Source of the DNA: Halomonas sp. SpR8
GTDB lineage: Bacteria; Pseudomonadota; Gammaproteobacteria; Pseudomonadales; Halomonadaceae
Direction of reading: 5' to 3'
Assembly (NCBI RefSeq): GCF_031010195.1
Contig: NZ_JAUAMC010000001.1
Span: 372,001-436,000 of the forward strand
Length of the DNA: 64,000 nucleotides
A model generated the notes under the pieces. The model did not search any database. It had not been told where the DNA came from and saw only the letters and a list, made by a program, of their open reading frames with translations. Made by a program: the position numbers and the translations under genes. Shown here one piece after another: positions 17,511 through 27,739 of the stretch; the first letter of the stretch is position 1; each line of letters begins with the position of its first letter.

Positions 17511-17682
17511 GGGTTACTCAATTATTCACTGAGCCCACTTTAGCTAACTCCACTGTCTCTGACACTGGGCGACCAAAGTATAAGCGTCTAGGGGTTTCTC
17601 TATTGCCTCCATACTACCATACTAGTCATATCAGCCTTGGCCGCTACTCCGTCACAGACTCCCACATCCGGATTTAGGTGCT

Positions 17683-18420
17683 ATGAACACGACCTTACAA
17701 ACGTTATGGCAGGAAACCCACGATGGAGAATCGGTTCGCCAACGGCTATTTCACGTGCTGAGACAGTCGATCATTCAGATGGCACTAGCGCCAGGTCAGG
17801 CCTTATCTGAAAAAGAGATTGCTGACACCTTTTCGGTTAGTCGGCAGCCGGTGCGGGAAGCGTTCATTCGCCTCTCTGAAGCAGGGCTGGTGGAGGTAAA
17901 GCCTCAGCGCGGCACTTACGTCGTTAAGATATCCCAGCGGGCGGTGCTTGAAGCGCGCTTTGTGCGTGAAGCGGTTGAAGTCGCTGTCGTGAAATTAGCA
18001 GCTGAAAAAGGCGTTGATCCAGAGGTGCTAACAGACCTACATGATTTGCTAGCGCGGCAGCAACGCTGTATTGAGCCGAATGACAATGATCGTTTTTACC
18101 GTCTTGACGAGGCCTTCCATCGAACACTTTCTCTGGGTGTAAAGCAGTACGCAGCCTGGAAAGTCATTGAAGAAGTCCGTGCTCAGCTTGATCGAGTGCG
18201 CTACCTCAGTGTGCCCCATAGCACCCCGTTGGAGCGGCTTGTGGAGCAGCATGCCAGCATCGTGGCTGCTATTGAGGCGCGAGATGTCTCCTTAGCAGAG
18301 CAGGCCATGTCGCTTCATTTACGTGAAATCCTGGTCTCTATGCCTGATCTGATTCGTCGTTTCCCGAACATGTTCGATGTACAAGAAAACCAAACGCTTA
18401 AGCAGGAGACGATCCAATGA
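17683..18420 (+). CDS. GntR/FadR-family regulator of the hexonate operon
   Basis: This 245-aa protein has an N-terminal winged helix ([31 protein letters not shown], about residues 35-75) and a C-terminal all-helical FCD domain (about 85-215) with the histidine/aspartate pattern that binds metal and a carboxylate effector. The stop overlaps the start of the mannonate dehydratase gene (ATGA), so regulator and operon are co-transcribed. The effector is likely an aldonate or keto-aldonate of the pathway. Confidence 0.87.
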   Translation: MNTTLQTLWQETHDGESVRQRLFHVLRQSIIQMALAPGQALSEKEIADTFSVSRQPVREAFIRLSEAGLVEVKPQRGTYVVKISQRAVLEARFVREAVEVAVVKLAAEKGVDPEVLTDLHDLLARQQRCIEPNDNDRFYRLDEAFHRTLSLGVKQYAAWKVIEEVRAQLDRVRYLSVPHSTPLERLVEQHASIVAAIEARDVSLAEQAMSLHLREILVSMPDLIRRFPNMFDVQENQTLKQETIQ

Positions 18421-19628
18421 AGATCGAGCAGGCTTATACCATTGTGACCTCGCCGGGGCGCAATTTCGTGACGCTGAAGATTGTGACCGATCAGGGCGAA
18501 TACGGCATTGGCGATGCGACGCTAAACGGCCGCGAAATGGCCGTGGTGGCTTACCTTGAAGAGCACGTGATCCCGACGTTAATCGGGCGCGACCCTCAGC
18601 GTATCGAAGATATCTGGCACTACCTTTACCGCGGCGCTTACTGGCGGCGTGGGCCTGTCACTATGAGTGCCATTGCCGCTGTTGATATGGCGCTTTGGGA
18701 CATCAAAGCAAAGCTTGCAGGCATGCCGCTGTATCAATTGCTCGGCGGCAAGAGCCGTGACCGCGTCATGGTCTATGGCCATGCAACTGGGCGAGATATC
18801 GAAGCCTGCCTGGAAGAGGTCGCCCGCCATGTGGATGAAGGCTACAAAGCCGTGCGCGTTCAAGCGGGCGTACCTGGTATTGCCAGCATCTATGGTGTCG
18901 CCAAAAAAGATGGCGAACCTTATGAGCCTGCCGATTCTGATTTGCCTGCCGAGCATGTTTGGAGTACCAGCAAGTACTTGAGTCATGTACCTAAGCTGTT
19001 TGCCGCCGTGCGGGAGCGCTTTGGGGACGAACTGCATGTGCTACACGATGTTCATCACCGCCTGACGCCCATTGAAGCCGCTCGCCTAGGCAAAGAGGTT
19101 GAGCCCTATCATCTATTTTGGCTCGAAGACTGCGTGCCGGCTGAGAACCAGGAGGCGTTTGGGCTTATTCGCCAGCACACCACCACGCCGCTGGCCGTGG
19201 GCGAGGTCTTTAATAGCCTGTATGACGCCAAAGCGCTGATTGAAAACCAGTGGATTGACTATATCCGCGCCACCCTTACGCACGCTGGCGGTATTACCCA
19301 TGTGCGTCGCATCGCCGATTTGGCGGGTCTTTACCACGTGCGCACCGGCTTCCACGGCCCGACGGATCTTTCGCCGGTGTGCCTGGGTGCGGCGATTCAT
19401 TTTGATACCTGGGTACCCAACTTTGGTATCCAGGAGTATATGCCGCATACCAGCGCCACGGATGAGGTCTTTCCCCACGATTATCGCTTTGAAGACGGGC
19501 ATTTCATTGTCGGCGAAAAGCCGGGGCACGGCGTTGATATCGACGAAGAGCTAGCCAAGCAGTACCCCTATAAGCGCGCCAGCCTCCCGGTGAATAGGTT
19601 GGAAGATGGCACCCTGTGGCACTGGTGA
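18417..19628 (+). CDS. manD: D-mannonate dehydratase of the enolase superfamily (ManD/RspA)
   Basis: This 403-aa protein matches the ManD subgroup throughout: [26 protein letters not shown] capping domain, YGHATGRD, and the metal-binding barrel residues in [18 protein letters not shown] and AVGEVFNS. It dehydrates D-mannonate (some members also D-gluconate) to 2-keto-3-deoxygluconate. Because a second, unrelated mannonate dehydratase (UxuA) lies in the same operon, this copy may be one of the low-efficiency ManDs described in L-gulonate/L-idonate gene clusters. Its last codons lie in the first of several imperfect tandem repeats. Confidence 0.9.
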   Translation: MKIEQAYTIVTSPGRNFVTLKIVTDQGEYGIGDATLNGREMAVVAYLEEHVIPTLIGRDPQRIEDIWHYLYRGAYWRRGPVTMSAIAAVDMALWDIKAKLAGMPLYQLLGGKSRDRVMVYGHATGRDIEACLEEVARHVDEGYKAVRVQAGVPGIASIYGVAKKDGEPYEPADSDLPAEHVWSTSKYLSHVPKLFAAVRERFGDELHVLHDVHHRLTPIEAARLGKEVEPYHLFWLEDCVPAENQEAFGLIRQHTTTPLAVGEVFNSLYDAKALIENQWIDYIRATLTHAGGITHVRRIADLAGLYHVRTGFHGPTDLSPVCLGAAIHFDTWVPNFGIQEYMPHTSATDEVFPHDYRFEDGHFIVGEKPGHGVDIDEELAKQYPYKRASLPVNRLEDGTLWHW

Positions 19629-19682
19629 ACTAGAGGCATTGGTGAACTAGGGCACTGGTGAATTCGGGTATTGGTAATTTAA
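19619..19682 (+). repeat. Four imperfect 16-17-bp units spanning the manD stop codon
   Basis: GCACTGGTGAACTAG-like units start at about 19619, 19636, 19652 and 19668. The first contains the manD stop TGA. Divergence increases towards the last unit. Confidence 0.75.
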
Positions 19683-19707
19683 AGCACGGGTAAGGAGGTT
19701 GATGTCA

Positions 19708-20730
19708 ATGAAAGCATTCCAGGTAAAGGCGCCCCATGACTATCAGGTGGCGGAAGTTGAGCCGCCCAAGGCAGCCGCTGGTGAAGCGCTGGTGCGTGTG
19801 GCATTTGCCGGTATCTGTGGCTCGGATATGCATATTATCCATGGCGACAACGCCTTTGTGCGCTTTCCGCGTATCACCGGCCATGAGTTTGCCGGGGTGG
19901 TGGAAGCAGTGGGGGAAGGTGTGCTCGACGTTGCCGTTGGGGACCGCGTTTGCATCGACCCCGTTATCAGCTGTGGTGAGTGCTATCCCTGCCGTATTGG
20001 CCGCCCCAACGTGTGCAGTTCGCTCGAGGTGATCGGCGTGCATCGCAACGGCGGCTTTGAAGAGTTTGTTGCCGTGCCCGCTGAAAATCTGCACCAGCTA
20101 CCTGATCACATTGGGCTGGATGCTGCGGCCTTGGTTGAGCCTTACACCATTGCTGCCAACGTGCTTGATCGTATGCAGCCCCATCCTGGCGACAAGCTAA
20201 TGATTTTAGGCGCTGGGGTTATTGGGCTGACGATCCTGCAAATGGCCCTGGCCAAGGGTATCGAAGAGGTGATCGTCACAGATGTGATTAATGAGCGATT
20301 AGCGGCGGCAAAACAGCTTGGGGCAACGCAGATATTTAATAGCCGCGAACAGAATGTAGAAAAAGAGGTGCTTGCTTTGACGCAAGGCGAAGGCGTACCG
20401 CTGATTGCCGATGCGGCCTGCGTGCCTGCGCTGTTGCCACAAATGCTGCGTTTGGCATCGCCAGCAGGGCGCATTGGTCTGCTGGGCTTTAGCGTTCAGC
20501 CCAGCGAACTAGTGCAGTTAGAAGTGATTAAGAAAGAGCTGACCCTGGTCGGCTCGCGGCTTAATAACCGTAAGTTTCCGGAGGTGCTTCAACTGATGGC
20601 AAGTGGGCAGTTGGATCCGCTGGCGTTAGTCAGCCACCGATTGCCATTAGGCGATATGCCCAGCGCCATCGATATGCTTGATCACCGTCCAGAAGAGGCC
20701 CGTAAGGTGCTGATTCAAATCAGTGCTTGA
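19708..20730 (+). CDS. Zinc-dependent sugar-acid dehydrogenase, probable L-gulonate 5-dehydrogenase (RspB-like)
   Basis: ATG 19708 is chosen because GGAGG lies 9 bp upstream; ATG 19702 would sit too close. The 340-aa medium-chain dehydrogenase has the catalytic zinc ligands in GICGSDMH and GHEFAG, the four-cysteine structural zinc loop (CGECYPCRIGRPNVC), and a Rossmann motif GAGVIGLT. In the comparable C. salexigens cluster such an enzyme oxidises L-gulonate to D-fructuronate, which would feed UxuB and UxuA encoded downstream. The exact substrate (L-gulonate, L-idonate or another aldonate) cannot be read from sequence. Confidence 0.8.
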   Translation: MKAFQVKAPHDYQVAEVEPPKAAAGEALVRVAFAGICGSDMHIIHGDNAFVRFPRITGHEFAGVVEAVGEGVLDVAVGDRVCIDPVISCGECYPCRIGRPNVCSSLEVIGVHRNGGFEEFVAVPAENLHQLPDHIGLDAAALVEPYTIAANVLDRMQPHPGDKLMILGAGVIGLTILQMALAKGIEEVIVTDVINERLAAAKQLGATQIFNSREQNVEKEVLALTQGEGVPLIADAACVPALLPQMLRLASPAGRIGLLGFSVQPSELVQLEVIKKELTLVGSRLNNRKFPEVLQLMASGQLDPLALVSHRLPLGDMPSAIDMLDHRPEEARKVLIQISA

Positions 20731-20836
20731 GGGTGTTACTCCAACCCACGCCGACCCACGAGTAATTAAAAGCTGCAATTAATTACGTTCAATCAACAAC
20801 CAACAATCAATAACACCCGTGTGCAGGAGAAATACA

Positions 20837-21805
20837 ATGTTCAAACAACTTATTACCAGCGCTGTTCTTGGCGCCGCCATGCTAGGCAGCCACTCCTTAA
20901 TGGCAGCAGATTACACCTTGCGTTTTGGCCATTTAGCTAATGAGCAGAACATTTGGCACCAGGCCGCCGAGAAATTTAAGCAGGAGGTCGAAGCGAACTC
21001 CGACGGGCAGATTGAGGTGCGTCTCTACCCCAGTGAGCAACTGGGTAACGAGATGGACGTGATCAACAGTATCCAGCTAGGTACGGCGGATATGACCATT
21101 ACGGGGGAAAGCTTACAGAACTGGGCGCCGAAAGCCGCGATGATGGCGGTACCTTACGCCTTTCGAGATTCCGAACATCTCCATGCGGCGGTGAATGGTG
21201 ATATCGGTGCTGAGATTGAAGCACAAATTACTGAGCGCACTAACCTGGTACCCCTGGCATGGTTTGAGCGTGGGCCCCGTGAGCTGACCTCCAATCGTCC
21301 TATCCGCACGCCTGATGAACTGGATGGGTTACGTCTGCGCGTGCCGAACGTGCCGCTGTTCGTTGATACCTGGCAGGCAATGGGGGCACGTCCAACCCCA
21401 ATGGCGTTTAGCGAAGTGTTTACCGCGCTGCAGCAAAACACCCTGGAAGGTCAGGAAAACCCGCTTAGCCTGATCGAAAGCGCCAGCTTCAATGAGGTCC
21501 AGGACTACGTCAACATGACCGGCCATGTGCGCAGCTGGATCTATGTGGTGATTGGCCGTAACCAGTTGGAAAGTATGCCTGACGAACTTCAGCAGGTGGT
21601 TCGTGATGCTGCACAAACCATGCAGGATTATGAGGCCGAGCTTTTCGTTGATGACCAGGCACGTCTTGAGCAAGCACTTCAGGAGCGTGGCATGGAATTA
21701 ATAGAAGTCGACGTCGATGCGTTCGCAGAGAAAGCTCGCCCCGCCGTGCTTGAGGCCTTAACCGAAGAGCAGCGCGAACTCTTCGACGCTATTCAGGATT
21801 TGTAA
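20837..21805 (+). CDS. dctP: TRAP transporter substrate-binding protein (DctP family)
   Basis: ATG 20837 follows CAGGAG at a good distance and gives 322 aa; an upstream GTG adds six residues. A signal peptide ends near LMAAD. The body is DctP-like, with TLRFGHLANEQN, GNEMDVINSIQLGTADMT, and the LRVPNVPLF segment holding the conserved arginine that grips the ligand carboxylate. The family takes up sugar acids such as gulonate, gluconate and galacturonate. Operon context favours an aldonate. Confidence 0.9.
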   Translation: MFKQLITSAVLGAAMLGSHSLMAADYTLRFGHLANEQNIWHQAAEKFKQEVEANSDGQIEVRLYPSEQLGNEMDVINSIQLGTADMTITGESLQNWAPKAAMMAVPYAFRDSEHLHAAVNGDIGAEIEAQITERTNLVPLAWFERGPRELTSNRPIRTPDELDGLRLRVPNVPLFVDTWQAMGARPTPMAFSEVFTALQQNTLEGQENPLSLIESASFNEVQDYVNMTGHVRSWIYVVIGRNQLESMPDELQQVVRDAAQTMQDYEAELFVDDQARLEQALQERGMELIEVDVDAFAEKARPAVLEALTEEQRELFDAIQDL

Positions 21806-21896
21806 GGCGTTGGTAGAGACTTGGTAATGAAGATGGGCTGGCATTCGCCAGTCCATTTTCTAACGGCACAAGCAGCTTGCCCATGAGGAATCGGTT

Positions 21897-22475
21897 ATGA
21901 ACTCGGATCACAAAGCGCTTGAACAAGAAGCGTTGGATAGCCTGGATTCAATGTCGGCGGTGCCTAAGCTACAGGGCTTCATCGGGCGCGTGATTGGCTG
22001 GGTGGATAGGTGCTTTCTGACCTTGGCTGTTGTGGCACTTGTAGCGATTGCCGCCACGGTACTGCTGCAAATTTGTTCGCGGCTTTTTTTGCCGTTTTCG
22101 ATAGCTTGGACCGAAGAGCTTTCGCGCTATCTGTTTATTTATATGGTGGCGCTATCCGCTGGCGTGGTACTGCGCCAGAACCGCAACATTAGCGTCGAGC
22201 TTTTTCATCACCTGCTAGGGCCACGTATGCAGGCGGCTTTTCAAGTGTTGATCTGTGCGCTGATAGGCCTCTTTGCCTTTCTGGTGCTGCCCTACGCTTG
22301 GCAGTATGCGCAAAACGGTGCTTGGCAGACCTCGCCAACGCTGCATGTTCCCATGCTGTATATCTTTTTCTCAACGGTGGTCACCTTTGCGCTACTCCTG
22401 GCTTACAGCTTACTGGGGTGTCTTGAGGGAATTATCGCAATGTGTCGCTCCTCTGCCTCCCTTCAGGAGTCGTAA
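21897..22475 (+). CDS. dctQ: TRAP transporter small membrane subunit (DctQ)
   Basis: This 192-aa protein has four predicted membrane helices and the WTEELSRYLFIYMVALSAG segment typical of DctQ proteins. It forms the small integral subunit with the DctM permease, whose gene starts 2 bp after this stop and uses a ribosome site (CAGGAG) inside this gene. The cytoplasmic N-terminus of about 40 residues is unremarkable. Confidence 0.9.
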   Translation: MNSDHKALEQEALDSLDSMSAVPKLQGFIGRVIGWVDRCFLTLAVVALVAIAATVLLQICSRLFLPFSIAWTEELSRYLFIYMVALSAGVVLRQNRNISVELFHHLLGPRMQAAFQVLICALIGLFAFLVLPYAWQYAQNGAWQTSPTLHVPMLYIFFSTVVTFALLLAYSLLGCLEGIIAMCRSSASLQES

Positions 22476-22477
22476 GC

Positions 22478-23758
22478 ATGGAAGTTATTATCCTCTTTAG
22501 CGTTTTCTTGGTTTTGCTTTTAGTGGGCATGCCTATTGCGTTTGCTTTGGGGTTAGCCTCGCTCTCTTATCTGCTGCTTGAAGGTATTTCATTAACCATT
22601 GTGCCGCAGCGTATGTACGCGGGTATCGACACCTTCGTGCTGCTGTGTATTCCCGGTTTTGTGCTGGCTGGCAATTTAATGAACGTCGGCAATATTACCG
22701 ATCATATTGTGCGCTTCTCCAACGCTCTGTTAGGCCATATTCGCGGCGGTCTTGGTTTAGCCAACGTAGCAGGATCGATGATTTTTGGCGGTATCTCCGG
22801 CACGGCTGTAGCCGATTCAGCCAGCATCGGTTCGGTAATGATTCCCGGTATGGCACGCTCAGGCTATGACAAACCATTTGCTGCTGCGGTCACTGCCGCC
22901 TCGTCGACCGTTGGGCCAATTATACCGCCCAGCGTACCGATGATTATCGCAGGGTCGCTGAGCGGTATTTCGGTCGGGCGGATGTTCCTGGCGGGTGCTG
23001 TGCCGGGGCTTTTGATGGGTCTCGCCATGATGGTCACTGTGTATATTTTGGCCGTTCGCCGTGGCTACCCTAAAGAGCAGCGGGTGCCTTTCCTGCAGCT
23101 ATTGCGCGAGGCGAAAACGGCTTTCTGGGCACTGCTAATGACCGTGATTATTCTCTACGGGATTATTGGCGGCTTCTTTACCCCCACCGAAGCGTCTATT
23201 GTGGCTTGCCTCTATGCCTTGGTCGTCGGCATGTATGTGTATAAAGGCCTGTCGTGGAAAAAGCTCCCGGCGATTTTGTCAGACACCGTATTAACCTCTT
23301 CGGCACTATTGCTAATGGTAGGCTTGGCAAACCTGTTTGGCTGGATTCTCACCAGCGAACAAATTCCCCAGATGATCGCTGCGCTTATTCTCTCCATTAG
23401 TGATAATCCGCTGATTGTTTTACTCATCCTTAACCTGATTCTGTTATTCGTCGGCGCTTTTATGGAGACCATCGCCGCCTTGATTATTCTATTCCCTGCT
23501 TTGGTGGGAGTAGCCACGGGTGTCGGTGTTGATCCGGTGCATTTTGCAGTGATAGCAGTGTTGAATCTGATGATTGGACTGACAACGCCGCCGGTGGGAG
23601 TGTGCCTATTCGTTGTGGCGGGAATTGGCAAGCTGCCTATGCTGACGGTCGCGCGCGCAATCGTGCCTTTCCTGCTTTGCAATCTGGCCGTGTTGCTGCT
23701 GGTGACCTACGTACCAGCCATTTCGCTCTGGCTACCCAATTTACTAATGGGAGAGTAA
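22478..23758 (+). CDS. dctM: TRAP transporter large permease (DctM)
   Basis: ATG 22478 gives 426 aa and about twelve membrane segments. Family landmarks include GMPIAFALG near the N-terminus, FGGISGTAVADSASIGSVMIPGM, and TAASSTVGPIIPPSVPMII. It catalyses sodium-driven uptake of the substrate delivered by the DctP protein. GGAGAG immediately after this gene serves uxuB, 6 bp downstream. Confidence 0.92.
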   Translation: MEVIILFSVFLVLLLVGMPIAFALGLASLSYLLLEGISLTIVPQRMYAGIDTFVLLCIPGFVLAGNLMNVGNITDHIVRFSNALLGHIRGGLGLANVAGSMIFGGISGTAVADSASIGSVMIPGMARSGYDKPFAAAVTAASSTVGPIIPPSVPMIIAGSLSGISVGRMFLAGAVPGLLMGLAMMVTVYILAVRRGYPKEQRVPFLQLLREAKTAFWALLMTVIILYGIIGGFFTPTEASIVACLYALVVGMYVYKGLSWKKLPAILSDTVLTSSALLLMVGLANLFGWILTSEQIPQMIAALILSISDNPLIVLLILNLILLFVGAFMETIAALIILFPALVGVATGVGVDPVHFAVIAVLNLMIGLTTPPVGVCLFVVAGIGKLPMLTVARAIVPFLLCNLAVLLLVTYVPAISLWLPNLLMGE

Positions 23759-23764
23759 TCGACT

Positions 23765-25234
23765 ATGGACCTGCAACGTATAGAAGCTAAACAAAAAAGT
23801 GGTCAGATCGGAATTATCCACCTGGGCTTAGGCGCCTTCCATCGCGCTCACCAAGCGGTTTACTTAGAGCGCTATCGCCAGCGCAGTGGTGATGGAGAGT
23901 GGGGCGTTTGTAGCGCGAATTTACGCTCTAGTGTTGGCTTGGTCGACAGTCTTCGCGATGCCAACTACCGTTATCAGGTGGCCGAATACACTGACACCGA
24001 AACCCTCACGCTACGTGAGATTGGCGTGATCGAAGAGACGCTGTTTTCAGGCCAGGATAGTGCTGGTCGCTGGGGGCGTGACCGTGAGGCGCTGCTGGTA
24101 CGAATGACGTCTGCGGACACCCGTGTAGTCTCCTTAACAGTGACTGAAAAAGGCTACTTTCTAAGCCCCGCCAGCGGTGAATTAAGAGTCGACGACCCGA
24201 TGATCACCGGCGATATCGCTTCGCCTCAGCAGCCGCGTACCGCGCCAGGGCTATTAGTAGAAGCGTTGGCCCGGCGGCATGAGGCAGGCATCGCCCCCTT
24301 TACGGTACTCTCCTGCGACAATATGCCGGATAACGGTAAGCGAACACGCCAAGCTGTGGTGCAACTGGCCGAACAGCGAGACGCAACGTTGGCAAAATGG
24401 ATCGCTGATGAAGTCGCGTTTCCATGCAGTATGGTGGATCGCATCGTACCCGCAATGACCGACGCAGACTTCGAGCGCTTGGCGGCGCTGGGGGTTACTG
24501 ATCCCAATGCGGTGGTATGTGAAACTTTCTCTCAGTGGGTAGTGGAAGATAACTTCCCCATGGGGCGGCCAAGCTGGGAAGCCGAGGGCGTCGAGATGGT
24601 TGCCGACGTGGCGCCGTTTGAAACCATGAAGCTGCGTATGCTCAATGGCAGCCACTCCTTGTTGGCCTATCTTGGCGCACTTGCAGGTATCGAAACGGTC
24701 TATGACGGCGTCAATCATGGCGAGCTTCGGGCGTTGCTGCGCCGCTATATGCTTGAAGAGGCGGCACCTACGCTAGAGATGCCCGAAGGTATTGATTTAG
24801 ATGCTTACGCAGACTCGCTGCTGGCGCGCTTTGCCAATGACAGTTTGCGTCATCGTCTGCAGCAAATCGCTATGGATGGCAGCCAAAAGCTACCGCAGCG
24901 CTGGCTAACGGGCACGCTGGAACGTGCTTCCGCGGGCCAAACGTCATCCTGTGTGGCGCTGGGAATGGCAGCCTGGATTCGCTACACCGCAGGCGAAGAT
25001 CTGCTTGGGAATCGCTACGCTGTCGATGACCCGCTAGCCAAACGCTTTGCAGAACTACACCAATTGCATGGAGGCGATCCCAGCGCTCTGGTGGCGGCCT
25101 ATTTAGCTATGGACGACGTGGTGCCGAGTCAATTGGCAGCGGATAAGAGGTTTGCCCAGGCTGTGCTGACCGCGTATCTGACGTTGACCCATGATGGGCT
25201 GGATGGGGCGCTAGCGGCGCTTGAGCGCAACTAA
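23765..25234 (+). CDS. uxuB: Mannitol-dehydrogenase-family enzyme, probable D-mannonate oxidoreductase/fructuronate reductase
   Basis: This 489-aa polyol-specific long-chain dehydrogenase has the N-terminal HLGLGAFHRAHQA cofactor segment and the catalytic KLRMLNGSHS pattern (Lys-x5-Asn-x2-His). Length and context beside UxuA fit UxuB, interconverting D-fructuronate and D-mannonate with NAD(H). Mannitol or altronate specificity cannot be ruled out. Its stop codon lies inside a perfect 18-bp duplication. Confidence 0.86.
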   Translation: MDLQRIEAKQKSGQIGIIHLGLGAFHRAHQAVYLERYRQRSGDGEWGVCSANLRSSVGLVDSLRDANYRYQVAEYTDTETLTLREIGVIEETLFSGQDSAGRWGRDREALLVRMTSADTRVVSLTVTEKGYFLSPASGELRVDDPMITGDIASPQQPRTAPGLLVEALARRHEAGIAPFTVLSCDNMPDNGKRTRQAVVQLAEQRDATLAKWIADEVAFPCSMVDRIVPAMTDADFERLAALGVTDPNAVVCETFSQWVVEDNFPMGRPSWEAEGVEMVADVAPFETMKLRMLNGSHSLLAYLGALAGIETVYDGVNHGELRALLRRYMLEEAAPTLEMPEGIDLDAYADSLLARFANDSLRHRLQQIAMDGSQKLPQRWLTGTLERASAGQTSSCVALGMAAWIRYTAGEDLLGNRYAVDDPLAKRFAELHQLHGGDPSALVAAYLAMDDVVPSQLAADKRFAQAVLTAYLTLTHDGLDGALAALERN

Positions 25235-25255
25235 CAACTTGAGCGCAACTAACAA
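25220..25255 (+). repeat. Perfect 18-bp tandem duplication at the uxuB end
   Basis: CTTGAGCGCAACTAACAA occurs at 25220-25237 and again at 25238-25255. The first copy contains the uxuB stop codon (TAA), and the second pushes the ribosome site of uxuA downstream. Confidence 0.9.
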
Positions 25256-25267
25256 AAGGAGATCCTC

Positions 25268-26443
25268 ATGGAGCATACTTGGCGCTGGTTCGGCCCTAAT
25301 GATGCGATTCGCTTAGAAGAAATTTGCCAGACAGGCGCAACTGGCATCGTTTCGGCCCTGCATGAGGTGCCCAATGATCAGGTGTGGTCGGTTGAGGCGA
25401 TCCGTGAACGTCAGAAGATGATCGAAGCGGCTGGCCTGACATGGTCAGTGGTGGAGAGCGTACCGGTACATGAGGCGATCAAGAAAGGCTTACCCGAACG
25501 TGACGCGCTGATCGCTACTTACTGCCAGACGCTGCGTAATCTAGCGGCCTGCGGTATCGACACTGTCTGCTACAACTTTATGCCGGTGCTGGACTGGACG
25601 CGTACCGATCTGACCTATCAATTACCCGATGGCGCTTTGGCGCTGCGCTTTGACCAAGTGGCGTTTGCTGCGTTTGATCTTTATTTGCTTCAACGACCGG
25701 AGGCTGAGAAAGCGTATAGCGCTGAGGAGAAGGCTCAAGCAAGCCGCTATCTGGAGGGGTTAGATAGCGCCGGCCGCGAAAAATTAGTCAATACGCTGAT
25801 CGCAGGGCTGCCGGGCGCCGAAGAGCACTACACCCTGGAGCAGTTTCGCGCTGTACTGGAAGGGTACGCCGATATTGACGCAGCTCGGCTGCGGGAGAAC
25901 CTAGGCTACTTTCTGCAGGCGGTGATTCCGGTAGCAGAAGAGGTGGGCATTCGTATGGCTATTCACCCAGATGACCCACCACGTCCACTGCTGGGCCTGC
26001 CCAGAGTCGTTTCAACTCGCGAAGATGCTCAATGGATTATCGATCACGTGCCCAGTCCGGCCAATGGTTTGACGCTTTGCACGGGCTCTTACGGCGTTCG
26101 TGACGACAATGATCTGGTGGCCATGACCCGCCATTTTGCTCCACATATTCACTTTATCCACCTACGCGCCACGAAGCGTGAAGAGGATACACTTTCATTC
26201 CACGAGGCGCCTCATTTGGCTGGCGATGTGGATATGGTGGGAGTGATACATGCTCTAGTAGATGAAGAGCGTCGCCGGGAACGTGAGGGCGGGGCGCGTT
26301 TGCCGCTACGTCCTGATCACGGTCATCAACTGCTGGATGATCAACAGCGCAACACGGCACCGGGATACCCCCTCTACGGGCGCCTGCGCGGCCTGGCCGA
26401 ACTGCGCGGAGTGGAGTTAGCGGTGAGGCAGTTAACTGGCTGA
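25268..26443 (+). CDS. uxuA: D-mannonate dehydratase (UxuA family)
   Basis: This 391-aa TIM-barrel protein has the UxuA hallmarks: [14 protein letters not shown] at the N-terminus, [50 protein letters not shown] and the C-terminal [11 protein letters not shown]. It converts D-mannonate to 2-keto-3-deoxygluconate. AAAGGAGATC precedes the start. Having both UxuA and ManD in one operon is unusual in general but matches described L-gulonate clusters. Confidence 0.94.
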   Translation: MEHTWRWFGPNDAIRLEEICQTGATGIVSALHEVPNDQVWSVEAIRERQKMIEAAGLTWSVVESVPVHEAIKKGLPERDALIATYCQTLRNLAACGIDTVCYNFMPVLDWTRTDLTYQLPDGALALRFDQVAFAAFDLYLLQRPEAEKAYSAEEKAQASRYLEGLDSAGREKLVNTLIAGLPGAEEHYTLEQFRAVLEGYADIDAARLRENLGYFLQAVIPVAEEVGIRMAIHPDDPPRPLLGLPRVVSTREDAQWIIDHVPSPANGLTLCTGSYGVRDDNDLVAMTRHFAPHIHFIHLRATKREEDTLSFHEAPHLAGDVDMVGVIHALVDEERRREREGGARLPLRPDHGHQLLDDQQRNTAPGYPLYGRLRGLAELRGVELAVRQLTG

Positions 26444-26494
26444 TAGCATATGCTTTATAGTAAAAACTGCATTTTTCAGAAGGCCTAAAGATTC

Positions 26495-27703
26495 ATGCAA
26501 ACAACAGCGTTAGCGGTAGATAAAGGGAGTGTGGAGCTTAGTTCCCACTTGTTGTCGGGTGTCAGTCTGCCTGCAGCTGTTATCCATGAAGGTGCGCTAG
26601 AGCATAATCTCGCGTGGATGCAGCGATTCGCTGAAGCCCACGGTGCTCGTTTGGCGCCTCATGGTAAAACCACCATGACCCCTGCGCTTTTTCATCGTCA
26701 GCTCCAGGCGGGTGCGTGGGGGATTACCTTGGCGACCGCGCCTCAGTGTCGTGCGGCTTTTGCCAATGGCGTTACGCGGCTGTTAATGGCGAATCAGCTT
26801 GTCGGGCAGGCCAACATGGCCATCATCGCTAGCCTGCTCGAACAAGGGGCGACGTTTTACTGCATGGTCGATAGTCAGGAGAACGTGCGGCAGCTTGGCC
26901 GTTTCTTTGCCGAGCGGGGGTTGGGGCTATCTGTGCTGATCGAAGTAGGCGTGGGAGGCGGGCGTTGTGGCTGTCGCACCCAGCAGCAGATTGTGTCGCT
27001 TGCTGAAGCTATTTCAAATGAGCCTGCGCTGTCTCTTGCCGGGTTAGAAGGTTACGAAGGTGTCGTTCACGGAGATGATCCTGAGGCCGGTATTCGCGCC
27101 TATGCCAAGTACTTGGTGGAGGTGGCGGTTGAGCTCGAGGCCGCTGGGCGTTTTTCGCAGCCAAATCCTATCGTGACCGCGTCGGGTTCCGCTTGGTATG
27201 ACGTCATTGCAGAAGCTTTTGATGGAGCTCCGCTCCAGGGCCGATTTACTCCTGTGCTTCGCCCTGGTTGCTACGTCGTCCACGATCATGGGCTTTATCG
27301 CGAGGCGCAATCCGCCGTGCTTAACCGTCGGCCCGATTTGCAGCAGGGGCTTGAGCCGGCACTGGAGGTTTTTGCGCAGGTGCAATCGCTGCCTGAGCCT
27401 GGCCTTGCCATTGTAGCGCTAGGCAAGCGCGATATTGGTCATGATCAACTGCCTATGGCGCTGCGTCGTTTTCGGGAAGCGGGGGAGATCTCCCAGCCTT
27501 TGTCGGTGGCTGGCTGGGAGGTAACCAAAATAATGGATCAGCACACCTTTGTGCGCCTTCCCAATGAGGCCCAGGATATCGAGGTCGGCGATATCATCGC
27601 GTTTGGCGCTTCTCACCCGTGTTTGACCTTTGATAAATGGCGTCAGCTGTTGCTTGTCGACAGTGATTTAAACGTTAAAGAGCGTTTGGCGACCTATTTT
27701 TAA
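26495..27703 (+). CDS. D-serine dehydratase-like PLP enzyme (fold type III)
   Basis: This 402-aa protein has an alanine-racemase-type N-terminal barrel with the PLP lysine in APHGKTTM (about residue 58) and a C-terminal domain ending in a HPC metal-ligand motif (ASHPCLTFDKW), as in DSD1-type D-serine dehydratases and D-threonine aldolases. It likely removes ammonia from, or cleaves, a D-hydroxy-amino acid. It is last of the plus-strand run and may belong to the hexonate operon, although its link to sugar-acid use is unclear. Confidence 0.8.
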   Translation: MQTTALAVDKGSVELSSHLLSGVSLPAAVIHEGALEHNLAWMQRFAEAHGARLAPHGKTTMTPALFHRQLQAGAWGITLATAPQCRAAFANGVTRLLMANQLVGQANMAIIASLLEQGATFYCMVDSQENVRQLGRFFAERGLGLSVLIEVGVGGGRCGCRTQQQIVSLAEAISNEPALSLAGLEGYEGVVHGDDPEAGIRAYAKYLVEVAVELEAAGRFSQPNPIVTASGSAWYDVIAEAFDGAPLQGRFTPVLRPGCYVVHDHGLYREAQSAVLNRRPDLQQGLEPALEVFAQVQSLPEPGLAIVALGKRDIGHDQLPMALRRFREAGEISQPLSVAGWEVTKIMDQHTFVRLPNEAQDIEVGDIIAFGASHPCLTFDKWRQLLLVDSDLNVKERLATYF

Positions 27704-27739
27704 AAGATGTTTAGATGGCTGGCCGCTGAGGCACTCATA

